A stretch of DNA of 64,000 nucleotides from positions 156,001 to 220,000 of the forward strand of contig CALSLT010000035.1 in assembly GCA_943787265.1 (NCBI GenBank), read 5' to 3'. Shown here piece after piece: positions 8,735-17,681 of this stretch. Numbering within the stretch: position 1 is the first letter of the stretch; every line of letters starts with the position of its first letter. Below the pieces are notes generated by a model, which had not been told where the DNA came from, ran no database searches, and saw nothing but the letters and a program-made list of their open reading frames with translations. This stretch comes from an uncultured Planctomycetaceae bacterium. Its GTDB lineage: Bacteria; Planctomycetota; Planctomycetia; Planctomycetales; Planctomycetaceae. The translations under genes were made by a program, and so were the position numbers.

Positions 8735-9088
8735 ATGTTTGCAATCATTGAAGACGGTAGCCATCAGTACCGAGTCGCTCCAGGCGAGACGCTTGTCGTT
8801 GATTATCGCGACACAGCCAACGTTGGCGATTCACTCCAGTTCGAAAAAGTCCTGCTCGCCAACGGCGGCGGTTCCAGCACGATTGGACGTCCCCTGATCG
8901 AAGGTGCATCAGTTTCTGCTGAGGTCATCGACTCTGAGTTGAAGGGCGACAAACTCGAAATTCAAAAGTTTCGAAGACGCCATGACTCAAAACGTCACAC
9001 GGGACATCGCCAGACATATACGGCTGTGAAAATTACGGACATCAGTGTTCCGGGGCTTGAAGTCGTTGAGGCTGCTGCCGCCGAATAG
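8735..9088 (+). CDS. rplU: 50S ribosomal protein L21
   Basis: 117 residues from the ATG at 8735 (MFAIIEDGSHQYRV, the usual L21 start); an upstream in-frame ATG at 8651 gives an unrelated 28-residue extension. The core shows GETLVVDYRD, GDSLQFEKVLLANG and KFRRRHDSKRHTGHRQTYTAVKI, the basic RNA-binding part. It ends in an acidic, alanine-rich tail of about 15 residues, slightly longer than usual. L21 binds 23S rRNA in the large subunit. In most bacteria rpmA (L27) follows directly; here a terminator follows instead and no rpmA is seen in the window. Confidence 0.93.
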   Translation: MFAIIEDGSHQYRVAPGETLVVDYRDTANVGDSLQFEKVLLANGGGSSTIGRPLIEGASVSAEVIDSELKGDKLEIQKFRRRHDSKRHTGHRQTYTAVKITDISVPGLEVVEAAAAE

Positions 9089-9112
9089 ACAGCACAATTG
9101 ACCGCATTCTGA

Positions 9113-9145
9113 AAAGAGGAGCCCGAAATTTTTGAGCTCCTCTTT
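9113..9145 (+). terminator. Intrinsic terminator after rplU
   Basis: A perfect 10-bp inverted repeat, AAAGAGGAGC at 9113-9122 and GCTCCTCTTT at 9136-9145, lies 24 bp after the rplU stop codon. The T-rich 3' end of the stem serves as a short U tract. It marks the end of the RNase/rplU transcription unit. Confidence 0.7.
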
Positions 9146-9384
9146 CTGTGCGCCCTGCTAAATCAGACATCGGCAGAGCGAATGTGTGCCACGTTGCCTC
9201 GGCTCGATAATCACGAGCCCCTGAGCGGCACAACCGTCATAACCCGCACTAGCCATAGCAATCTGCATAGCAGTGTTCGATCAGTCACACTCCTCACTTC
9301 CGGCAAGGTCGATATCTGAAAATGTCCCGATGTGGCAATGCGCCACAAAATCGGCCGATCGTACCGCCATGCTGGAAGAGTGAC

Positions 9385-10359
9385 ATGCAGATTCGTCATT
9401 ACATCCTTACCTCGCTCCTGCTAATTACTGCAGCGATTCCGGATGTGGGTTTTGCCCAATCCACCACTGGGCCAAATCAGTGGCTGGCCGACTACGGATT
9501 CGCTCGACAGGAATCCAAGAGATTGGGACTGCCTTTGCTGATTCATTTCTCGACCGAAGGATGTGGCCCTTGCAAACTAATGGAACGTGAGACGTTGCAT
9601 TCCAAGGCTCTCCTTGCCAAATTCGGAACGCAAATTCTAGCCCTGAAAATCAACTACGAAGATCATCCGGGCATTGCAGAAGCTTTTCGGGTCGAGCTGT
9701 ATCCATCCGACGTCATTGTCGCCCCAAACGGACAGATCGTATTCAAAACAACCGGACATCAGACGACACAACGATACATGGCAAACATTAGCCACTGGTC
9801 GAAGCAGTTTCCGGAAGAAAGAGCGGCAGCAATTGCTAGATTGAATCCACCGCCAGTAGCGTCCCCACAGAACCTTGGCACGAGGCCCTCACCACGGACT
9901 CAGCAAGCACCCGTAATCGCTGGTCCTCAGAGGCCGGTGCCAGATTCAGCGGTTGTACATCGCCCGGAGGTAAAGCCACCAGCGTCCAAACTGATCGGCC
10001 TCTCCGGTTACAGTCCGGTTGCAATCAAAACCCGCAGAGTCTGGACGAAAGGTCGAGAAGACCTGGCTGTAACGTGGCAAGGCGTCGTGTACTACCTTGC
10101 AAACGACCGTGAATATCTTGCATTCAAGAACGCTCCACACCGATACGCACCGCGTATGCTTGGCTGTGATCCTGTTCTACTATGGAATTCTGACCGCGCT
10201 GTTCAGGGGGCTGTGGAATTTGGTGCATTCTATGATGGCGACCTGTATCTCTTCACGACGGGAGACACTCGGAACCGCTTCAAGGTCAACCCGGATCAGT
10301 TTGTAGCAGTGCGCCATGTACTGACCCCGGAAGAAGTCATCGGGACTCGAATCCGCTGA
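9385..10359 (+). CDS. Secreted thioredoxin-fold protein with C-terminal YHS-like region
   Basis: 324 residues from the ATG at 9385, which follows a GGAAGAG ribosome binding site; an upstream ATG at 9322 would place 21 polar residues before the signal peptide. Signal peptide at about 1-24. The thioredoxin-like domain (about 30-150) has the redox motif C60-G-P-C63 and the cis-proline region VELYPSDVI. A proline-rich linker follows (about 155-205). The C-terminal 110 residues contain VVYYLANDREYLAFKNAPHRYAP and a second similar segment, resembling YHS-type metal-binding domains with a lone cysteine (LGCDPVLLW). The likely location is outside the inner membrane; its partner is unknown. Confidence 0.75.
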   Translation: MQIRHYILTSLLLITAAIPDVGFAQSTTGPNQWLADYGFARQESKRLGLPLLIHFSTEGCGPCKLMERETLHSKALLAKFGTQILALKINYEDHPGIAEAFRVELYPSDVIVAPNGQIVFKTTGHQTTQRYMANISHWSKQFPEERAAAIARLNPPPVASPQNLGTRPSPRTQQAPVIAGPQRPVPDSAVVHRPEVKPPASKLIGLSGYSPVAIKTRRVWTKGREDLAVTWQGVVYYLANDREYLAFKNAPHRYAPRMLGCDPVLLWNSDRAVQGAVEFGAFYDGDLYLFTTGDTRNRFKVNPDQFVAVRHVLTPEEVIGTRIR

Positions 10360-10563
10360 GTCAGCGTCAAACCCAGGCACACTACGAGGCAAACTCCCCA
10401 CAGTGTGCGGCATGCGCTGCTCCACCTGGTCTGACTTTAGTTCCGACGCCACTCCCTGAGTGGCAGAACGGAATGGTCCACGACCAGGCAACAAACAGAT
10501 GCGGACCTGCCACGAAATCCCGTCGATTTACCACATGATCTGTTGACGTATTCGTCCTCGAGC

Positions 10564-13215
10564 ATGGGTGTCTCGATGAGCAACTCAATTCTTCTCTTCC
10601 TGGCAACGGCCCTTGCATCTGCATCGCCAGAAGCCAACGTTGTTGACTCTGAGCCATACGGGACGGTTCTGTCGTTCGACTTCGAACAGGACGAAGACCG
10701 CGAACCCGATGGGATGCCGGATGACTGGAATCGTCGGCGCGGCCCCGGATTCCCCAGTTACGTCGACTGCGAAATCGACGAACAACACAGTCATATCGGT
10801 GATCAGAGTCTTCGCGTCAAAGTCAACGGCGGTAAAGTCGCGTACTACTCTCCGTTCAATCGTGAAGTTGCCCGAATAGACCCCGAATTCAACTACATGT
10901 TTCGAGGCTTCATTCGAACCGAACGTCTGAAGCACGACTACGCACTCTTCACTGTTTCGTTTTTGAATTCACGGCGACAGAGGGTTCAACGATTTGAAAC
11001 AAAGGCAGTTTCCGGAACTCACGCTAAATGGATTCCGTTGGAACTCGGCCCGCTCAAGCCTGCCCCTGACGTCCGCTATGTTGTCATCGGCTGCCATGTT
11101 GACCATCGCGCCGATGACGATATCAAGGGGGACGTCTGGTTTGATGGAATCTGGCTGGGGAAAATGCCACGCCTCACGCTCATGCCAGACGCTCACGACC
11201 ATTTCCTCACGCCCGACAATGACATTGTGATCGATGCGGCGGTTTCAGGACTTGAAACCAGTTCGCAGTTCGAATTGCAGCTGTCACTCAGTGATGTCTC
11301 GGGCGAAGTTCTTGAACAGAAGCTCTGGAAACTGGATTCCTCGGACGACGAAGTTTCTTTAAACGATATCGGCGGCCGGGAAATTGGATGGAGCATCGCC
11401 GCTCGACAACACGGCTGTTACTTTGTGCGCGCAGTTCTTAAACGCGACCAGCAGATAGTTCAAAGCACAGAAACAACACTGGTCATCTCCGAACCAGCTC
11501 AATCGAGACCGACCGGCGAATTCGGATGGTCGCTCAGTTCCGGCCTCGGCCCACTAAATGCAGACGATCTGGCTCTCGTTGCATACGAAGCTGGGATTCA
11601 TTGGGTGAAGATTCCAGTCTGGAGCTCAATGCATGAGGAGTACGCGACAAACCCGGCCGAACTCACTCGACTGCTGGAGGGATTATACGACCGCTCGATT
11701 TCGACCGTCGGCCTTCTCAATGATCCTCCTCGAGCAATCCGGACTCAATTCGCCAAAGATTGGACCGGAACCAGTGAAATCTTCGCATTGCAACCAGACT
11801 TCTGGGGGCCTTCACTCGAACCTGTACTGGCTCGCTACGGCTCGACCATCGAATACTGGCAACTCGGCGGCGACACAGACACTAGCTTTTCTAATTCAAA
11901 ACAGCTTCCTGAAATGATCAAGCAAATCACCACGCAGTTTGACCAGCTTGGCCGCAACTCAAAAATTGGAGTTCAATGGCCCTGGCCGGCCGCGTATCCA
12001 ATCCCAACAGAAATCCGAAATCTATTCGTGACAATCGGAAACGAGGATGGCCTCAGCCTTAAACAACTGGAAGAGGTCTTCAGCGACAAAACATCAGAGA
12101 CTGCCGAACACTGGACGATGCTACGGCCTCTCCCACTCACGCAGCCCCTTAAGAATCGAGCGAGCACGCTGATACGACAAATGGTGATGGCAAGGCTCAA
12201 AGGTTCCAATGGAATCTTCCTAAGCGGCGTTCTTGATGGTGATCGAGGACTCTTGAACGACGACGGCGCTCCGACTCCGCTTTTTCTACCGTTCAGAACA
12301 ACGGCCATGAACCTGCGCGGTGCGAAACACCTGGGTTCCTTCCAGTTGCCAGACTCGCCGACAAACTACGTCTTCGAACGCGACAAGTCGATCATCGTCG
12401 TTTTTCCCGGAGACAAACCATTCTCCACCAACTTGAATCTTGGAGACGCGGTCGAGCATGTTGACATGTGGGGACGACGCTCTCCTTTGGCCCAAAAAGC
12501 CAAAAAACATCATGTGGAATCTGACGGAGAACCTGTCTTCTGTACTGGCGGTTCAGAAGCCATGGCCCGTTGGAGGCTGGAAGCTGGCTTCGAAAAAGGG
12601 GTGATCCCCGCCGAGTATGGAGGGCATCCTGATGCGATCGTCGGACGCAATACGTGGTCGCAAGGTGTCAAAGGAACTGTGTCCCTGAAGATACCTCGCG
12701 ATTGGGAGGCATCTCCTGACTCATGGGATATCGAACTTGCCGCCGGGGAGTCATTCCGACTTCCGACAACGATCAACCTGCCGCAAACCGCGAGCCTTGG
12801 CACAGCAGACGTTGTTATTTCTTTCGCCATCACTTCGGACCGTCGGCGCACTTTTGACGTACACCGTTCGCTGGAAGTTGGATTGGGCGACGTCATTGTC
12901 GATGTCTACACAAAACCGATGCCGGACGGCCAACTGCTGATTGAACAGTTCGTTTCTAACCGTACTCAGCCACTTGATATTATGAATTTTCGATGCACGT
13001 TGTCCGTTAGTGGCCATAAAAGCCAGACGGAGTACGTCACTAAGCTCGGTCAGGAGAAAGACCGCAAGGAATACAAGCTTCCAAACGCGCAATCACTCCT
13101 TGGTCACGAGCTCTGGTTGAACCTAGAACAGATTGGCGGCCGCCGAAACCTCAATAAGCGGTTGATCATCGGCGATGACTGGAAGACAGCCCGTGGCACT
13201 TCTTCCACACCGTAA
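10564..13215 (+). CDS. Large secreted protein with glycoside-hydrolase-like central region
   Basis: About 883 residues; ATG 10564 and ATG 10576 both fit, each followed by a short signal peptide ending near ALASA. The first 200 residues, beginning with a VLSFDFEQDEDREPDGMPDDW-like stretch, look like a carbohydrate-binding beta-sandwich. From about residue 320 the sequence resembles TIM-barrel glycosidase-like proteins: YEAGIHWVKIPVW, YDRSISTVGLLND, IEYWQLGGDTD and IGVQWPWPAAYP. No pair of catalytic acids can be named with confidence. The last 200 residues look like further beta-sandwich domains. A role in polysaccharide binding or degradation is an inference. Confidence 0.6.
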   Translation: MGVSMSNSILLFLATALASASPEANVVDSEPYGTVLSFDFEQDEDREPDGMPDDWNRRRGPGFPSYVDCEIDEQHSHIGDQSLRVKVNGGKVAYYSPFNREVARIDPEFNYMFRGFIRTERLKHDYALFTVSFLNSRRQRVQRFETKAVSGTHAKWIPLELGPLKPAPDVRYVVIGCHVDHRADDDIKGDVWFDGIWLGKMPRLTLMPDAHDHFLTPDNDIVIDAAVSGLETSSQFELQLSLSDVSGEVLEQKLWKLDSSDDEVSLNDIGGREIGWSIAARQHGCYFVRAVLKRDQQIVQSTETTLVISEPAQSRPTGEFGWSLSSGLGPLNADDLALVAYEAGIHWVKIPVWSSMHEEYATNPAELTRLLEGLYDRSISTVGLLNDPPRAIRTQFAKDWTGTSEIFALQPDFWGPSLEPVLARYGSTIEYWQLGGDTDTSFSNSKQLPEMIKQITTQFDQLGRNSKIGVQWPWPAAYPIPTEIRNLFVTIGNEDGLSLKQLEEVFSDKTSETAEHWTMLRPLPLTQPLKNRASTLIRQMVMARLKGSNGIFLSGVLDGDRGLLNDDGAPTPLFLPFRTTAMNLRGAKHLGSFQLPDSPTNYVFERDKSIIVVFPGDKPFSTNLNLGDAVEHVDMWGRRSPLAQKAKKHHVESDGEPVFCTGGSEAMARWRLEAGFEKGVIPAEYGGHPDAIVGRNTWSQGVKGTVSLKIPRDWEASPDSWDIELAAGESFRLPTTINLPQTASLGTADVVISFAITSDRRRTFDVHRSLEVGLGDVIVDVYTKPMPDGQLLIEQFVSNRTQPLDIMNFRCTLSVSGHKSQTEYVTKLGQEKDRKEYKLPNAQSLLGHELWLNLEQIGGRRNLNKRLIIGDDWKTARGTSSTP

Positions 13216-13291
13216 CGTTCCAACGTGCGCCCAACCCCAGACTCGATAGCGTATGCTCGGAGTGAGTCCGCAGAGCGCTGCCGATAAAAGT

Positions 13292-14494
13292 CTAGCCGTG
13301 GCCACGCCGAATCTCCGACGGCTTGAAGAATACGACAATCCGGTAGATGTATTTTGTACGAGTGTGAATCTCACCGGTCTTCAGATCGAACCGTTCGGGC
13401 ACTTCGCGAATATGCTTGTCGACGACGGCGTGAAAGCCGCGTTCAGAGAACACATCAATCAGCATCGAAATTGCCAGTGGATCCTGAAAAATCTCTTCTT
13501 CAGTATTCACATGAGCGCGGCCAGAAAGCGCATGCCTGGTGATAATCGGCACGAACCGATCCCGAATTAGATCGACGATTTTGACGAACAGATCGTTGTG
13601 CTCTAACTCGTAACTATCGAGCCTACGCACAAGTTCCTGACGAGCGTGATGAGAGATCTCTTCAGCCAGCGGCAACGGTCGGATGCGGTCGTGAGTTCGC
13701 TGCTCAAGTTCCAAAGAACTCTGATACTGAAGTTCTTTGAGAATGTTTTCTTCGACTTCGCCAATCGGGCCTTCCGCGTTGACAAAGTGGTAGTGGTACA
13801 ACTCTTTGAGTGAGTTCAGCGCGTCCCAGGTTTTTTCCTTGAAGACCTGATACCGCAATCGAGCAGCACTTTCATCAAGGTCCGTTGTACGCAGTTCGAG
13901 GAGCTCGCCAACTCCTGTCTCTTTCACTTCATCGTTGTGAGCATCAATTTCACGACCGCGTTGCAGTTGCCGCTCGATGCTGGTTCGTTCGCCAATAAAC
14001 AGAACCATCGCGTGAATGGTGGGGCGACGAAAATTGATCGCCAGATTGGTATTGTTAAACTCGTTGTGAAGCTGATTGATCTTGTCGACGAGCAACTTCA
14101 AGCACTCGACCTGCACGCTCGTTCGAGGAAACCCATCCAGTACGGCGCCGTCTCGAAAATCTTCTTCCAAGAGTTTTCGCAACAGAATATCGACTACTTC
14201 TTTGTCGCCAACCATGCCGCCGCGTTCTTTAATTTTTTCGGCCTGCGGCGAAGTCAGTAAATCGCTGATCACAATCGGGCGACAGGTAAGACCTCTCGCC
14301 GCCATGATGAATCGCGTGTGAGTCCCCTTCCCTGACCCCGGAGCTCCTCCAAGGAGAATCAACTCCTTGGGAAACCGTAAGTTGGCGTGACCTATCTCTT
14401 CTTCGAGATGTTCCCAGACTGACTTAAAGATGAGCTGCGCATCTTTAACTTCCAGGTCGATCAACTTTCGATCGGATGGACTTGCGTTTGACAT
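13292..14494 (-). CDS. Adenylate-kinase-like nucleoside monophosphate kinase with extra C-terminal domain
   Basis: 400 residues from the ATG at 14494. The first ~60 residues precede an adenylate-kinase-type core: P-loop GGAPGSGKGTH, the VISDLLTS NMP-binding segment, RGGMVGDKEVVDIL, and VLDGFPRT. A LID-like segment follows GERTSIERQLQRGREID. Ordinary adenylate kinases have about 215 residues; here roughly 140 more follow (HARQELVRRLDSYELEHNDLFVKIVD onward) with no recognised domain. The kinase fold is clear, but the substrate could be AMP or another nucleotide. No obvious operon partner; the SGNH hydrolase gene ends 267 bp upstream of the start. Confidence 0.75.
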   Translation of the reverse strand: MSNASPSDRKLIDLEVKDAQLIFKSVWEHLEEEIGHANLRFPKELILLGGAPGSGKGTHTRFIMAARGLTCRPIVISDLLTSPQAEKIKERGGMVGDKEVVDILLRKLLEEDFRDGAVLDGFPRTSVQVECLKLLVDKINQLHNEFNNTNLAINFRRPTIHAMVLFIGERTSIERQLQRGREIDAHNDEVKETGVGELLELRTTDLDESAARLRYQVFKEKTWDALNSLKELYHYHFVNAEGPIGEVEENILKELQYQSSLELEQRTHDRIRPLPLAEEISHHARQELVRRLDSYELEHNDLFVKIVDLIRDRFVPIITRHALSGRAHVNTEEEIFQDPLAISMLIDVFSERGFHAVVDKHIREVPERFDLKTGEIHTRTKYIYRIVVFFKPSEIRRGHG

Positions 14495-14760
14495 GTCGAC
14501 GCCGATGCTACAGACCGTATTGAAAATACTCACTCCCGCCTGTGAATGGCGGAAAACGAGTTCGAAAGATACCTCAGACGTCCCGTCCGAAAGAAGGCAG
14601 ATCACGAGTTTTCTATATCGGACGGAATCTCAGGGAACATCAGACATCACATTCAGCCTGACGCGAATTTGCCGGTGTTGCATCTGAAGCCAGCTCCCGG
14701 CATCTCCCCCAATCAACGCGTCCCCAGATCCTCTGTCAGTACAACGAGGATGTGACTTCG

Positions 14761-15516
14761 TTATTCGCCCATCAGGCTGGCAATAGTAGATTCCGTCGCC
14801 TTAGCCCATGTCGCATAGCCAGCTTCGTGGGGATGCAGCAGGTCCGGCATCACTGATTTCGGGAGCGTGCCGTCGTCTTCCAAAAACTTCGAATTGATGT
14901 TCAGGAAGAATACATTTTTGTCGTCAGCATATCCGGCAATTATCTCGTTGATCCCAGTATTCAAGCGGCGCAACGGGTCATCCGTTTTTGCTCCCCGCGG
15001 GAAGATGGCCAGTAGCAGGATTCTTGTCTTGGGAAGCTGCTTTTGTAATTCGGTGATGATTGCCTTAATTCCCGCCGCCGTTTCCTCGGCCGGATCCTGC
15101 CTGTGCCCGGTATTGTTGGTCCCAATCATGATCACGGCGAGCTTTGGAGAGATTCCCTTGATGGCGTCGTGCTGCAATCGCCACAAGACATGCTCAGTTC
15201 TGTCCCCACTGAATCCGATATTGAACGCGTTTCGTTTCGCATAGTACTCGTCCCAGACCTTCTTGCCGCGGCCTTCCCATCCGTGTGTGATCGAGTCACC
15301 AATCATCAACAAATCGACCTTTCCCATCTTCTTGAGGTCGACAAGCTTTTGATCATGTCGCGGCTGCCACCACTTAACTGCCCACGCCGCGGTCTGCACT
15401 TCAGGCGTCACAGCTTTGATTGAAGCCGATGCTGGCTTGTCCTTCTCTGCATAAACAGCGGAACTACCTAAGCAGCAGACGATCAGCAGCGTGGTTATCT
15501 GAGCGAGAAACTTCAT
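14761..15516 (-). CDS. Secreted SGNH/GDSL-family hydrolase
   Basis: 251 residues with a signal peptide (about 1-23) and a strong AAGGA ribosome binding site. All four SGNH blocks are visible: GDSITHGWEG (nucleophile Ser), NIGFSGDRTEHVLWRLQ (Gly), IGTNNTGH (Asn) and DLLHPHEAGY (Asp and His). The family includes PAF-acetylhydrolase-like and carbohydrate acetylesterase enzymes, so it probably removes acyl groups outside the cytoplasm. The substrate is unknown. The sialate O-acetylesterase at 19230-20630 is a second SGNH-type esterase in the same minus-strand run. Confidence 0.88.
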   Translation of the reverse strand: MKFLAQITTLLIVCCLGSSAVYAEKDKPASASIKAVTPEVQTAAWAVKWWQPRHDQKLVDLKKMGKVDLLMIGDSITHGWEGRGKKVWDEYYAKRNAFNIGFSGDRTEHVLWRLQHDAIKGISPKLAVIMIGTNNTGHRQDPAEETAAGIKAIITELQKQLPKTRILLLAIFPRGAKTDDPLRRLNTGINEIIAGYADDKNVFFLNINSKFLEDDGTLPKSVMPDLLHPHEAGYATWAKATESTIASLMGE

Positions 15517-15579
15517 GGTTATCCTTGCTTGCTAAGAAGACAAATTCTGTATTTGGAATCATTAAACCGAGTGACGACA

Positions 15580-17607
15580 TCAGCCAAGACGGCCGAACTG
15601 CTTGTCGAGCTCAGTCTGACTGAGGACAAGCGCCGTCGGTCGCCCGTGCGGGCAATGATGAGCGTCATCGCAAAGATGCCGCTGAGCCAGCAGGCTGTCG
15701 ATTTCTTCCGGCTTCAGTCTCTGCCCGGATTTGATCGCCGCCTTGCAGGACATCATGTGCAACAACTCGTCAAGGACGTCCCGTCGCGTCGGCTTCTTCT
15801 CCTGAGCTTCCAGCTGCTCCGCGATATCGCGAATCATTTCTGACGGACGAGCCTTCTTCATCATCACCGGCCACTTATTAACAAGAACGGTGTTCGTGCC
15901 AAACTCTTCAACACCAATGCCAATCTGCCCGAGAACTTCGGCATGCTCAACGACAAGTGACGCTTCGCGCGCCGTAAGATCAATCGTTTCAGGAATCAGC
16001 ATCCGCTGAGACTCGACCGAGCCGTTCAGCACTCGTGGCCTTAGATATTCGTACATAATCCGTTCATGCAGAGCGTGCTGGTCGATGATCATCATCCCCT
16101 GCTCCGCCTCGACAACCAGATAGCAATCCATGATCTGCATGGCTCGCTCGCCAGACTGATCGCCGACAGCGGGCGCGGGCTTATCAAGTACTTCGCTTTG
16201 CCCGTCTCTTCCTGTCAGTGGTGCTTCGCCAGCCACACCGCCTGCAAGATCAGACTGCTGACGAAAGTCACGATCGACTTCCCGGCCAACGAACATTTCT
16301 TCCGCAGCCTCAACAGTTTCCGGGAGTGCCACATCGTCAACGGCCGTTGCTCCGGCACCCGTCGACTCAACGGCTCGCGACTGCGGCTCAGCCAACATTC
16401 TGGCTAGATCAGCCTGGGATTGCCGTACGGACCACGTTGTGATCGGCGGAGCGCCACCTATGTTCTGATTCTTCGTCGGTGCGGCACCAGAGTCAGTCCC
16501 CCACGCTTCAAGCTCAGCCTGTAACTTTTGCTGCGGAGCAACCGTTGCACCAACGGGCTCTCCCTGCGTTTCCGATTCTGTCCCCCTGCCCCGGGCCAGT
16601 TTCATCTCTGAGTCGAGGTCCATCGACAGAAACTTCGTACGAATCATCGAGAGCATCTGGCGATAAAGATGTTGACCGTCGACAAAACGAACTTCGACTT
16701 TCGTCGGATGAACATTCACGTCAAAAGCGCTGGGCGGCATGTCCACAAAGAGAAATGAGATTGGCTGACGACCGACCATTAATAGTCCGCGGTACGCCTC
16801 TGTCAGTGCATGTTGAATTGAGCGATCCTGGAACCATCGCCCGTTCAGAAAAAGGTGCTGCCATTTGCGGCCAGACTTGCTTTGACTTGGGTGCGCGACG
16901 TAGCCGGACATCCGAACTTCACCGACTTCACTCTCCACCCAGACAAGATGGTCAGTCAGGCTCTTTCCATAAAACATCTGCAGGCGGTCGATCAGTCCGT
17001 CGGAAGCTGGCAAATCAAACACCACTTTATCGTTGTGCCGCAACGTCATTCTGAGTCGAGGATTCGCCAGGGCGACACGAGTAAACTGATCGCTGATGTG
17101 TCCGAACTCGGTCGACTTGGTTTTCAAAAACTTTCGACGGACCGGAGTGCTGGCAAACAGGTTTCGAATTTCGATGCGAGTGCCGGTCGGGCAACCACAC
17201 GGTATCACTTCAGAACGTTCGCCGCAGTTGACATCCAACTCGACACCAGCCACCGCATCCTTCTGCCGCGTGCGGATGTTTATGTGCGAAACTTCTGCAA
17301 TCGACGCCAAAGCTTCGCCACGGAACCCCATCGTCTGAATGAAGAACAAGTCCTCCGCCGTAACGATCTTGCTTGTTGCATGGCTACTCACCGCAAGCAG
17401 AATATCGTCGGGGTGAATCCCCTCGCCGTCGTCCGTAATTCGGATCAGTTCCGCGCCGCCGTCAACAATGTCCACTTCGATCCGAGTCGCCATCGCATCG
17501 ACACTGTTCTCAATGAGCTCCTTGACGACATTCGCCGGCCGCTCGATGACCTCCCCAGCGGCAATTTTGTTAATGACGCTCGTGTCGAGCTGTTGAATTC
17601 GTGACAT
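15580..17607 (-). CDS. mutL: DNA mismatch repair protein MutL
   Basis: 675 residues from the ATG at 17607; the longer frame to 17649 would use a TTG. The GHKL ATPase domain has INKIAAGEVIERPANVVKEL, ENSVDA, DDGEGI, SHATSKI and GFRGEALASI. A variable linker (about 340-490) joins the C-terminal dimerisation domain, which carries the endonuclease motif DQHALHERIMYE (DQHAx2Ex4E) and the SCKAAIKSG and CPHGRPT metal-site motifs. It therefore belongs to the endonuclease-active MutL class, unlike E. coli MutL. It should nick the new strand in mismatch repair with MutS; no mutS is in the window. It starts 75 bp after the stop of the PQQ gene. Confidence 0.95.
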   Translation of the reverse strand: MSRIQQLDTSVINKIAAGEVIERPANVVKELIENSVDAMATRIEVDIVDGGAELIRITDDGEGIHPDDILLAVSSHATSKIVTAEDLFFIQTMGFRGEALASIAEVSHINIRTRQKDAVAGVELDVNCGERSEVIPCGCPTGTRIEIRNLFASTPVRRKFLKTKSTEFGHISDQFTRVALANPRLRMTLRHNDKVVFDLPASDGLIDRLQMFYGKSLTDHLVWVESEVGEVRMSGYVAHPSQSKSGRKWQHLFLNGRWFQDRSIQHALTEAYRGLLMVGRQPISFLFVDMPPSAFDVNVHPTKVEVRFVDGQHLYRQMLSMIRTKFLSMDLDSEMKLARGRGTESETQGEPVGATVAPQQKLQAELEAWGTDSGAAPTKNQNIGGAPPITTWSVRQSQADLARMLAEPQSRAVESTGAGATAVDDVALPETVEAAEEMFVGREVDRDFRQQSDLAGGVAGEAPLTGRDGQSEVLDKPAPAVGDQSGERAMQIMDCYLVVEAEQGMMIIDQHALHERIMYEYLRPRVLNGSVESQRMLIPETIDLTAREASLVVEHAEVLGQIGIGVEEFGTNTVLVNKWPVMMKKARPSEMIRDIAEQLEAQEKKPTRRDVLDELLHMMSCKAAIKSGQRLKPEEIDSLLAQRHLCDDAHHCPHGRPTALVLSQTELDKQFGRLG

Positions 17608-17681
17608 ATCCGTTCGTCCGCCTTCTGCATCCTGCTGCGTGTTGCTCAACTTGAATTCTTGCCGTTTGGCACGTCGCCAAC

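Noticed and set aside
16855..17604. 249-codon plus-strand frame
   Set aside because: Antisense shadow of mutL, which has full motif support.
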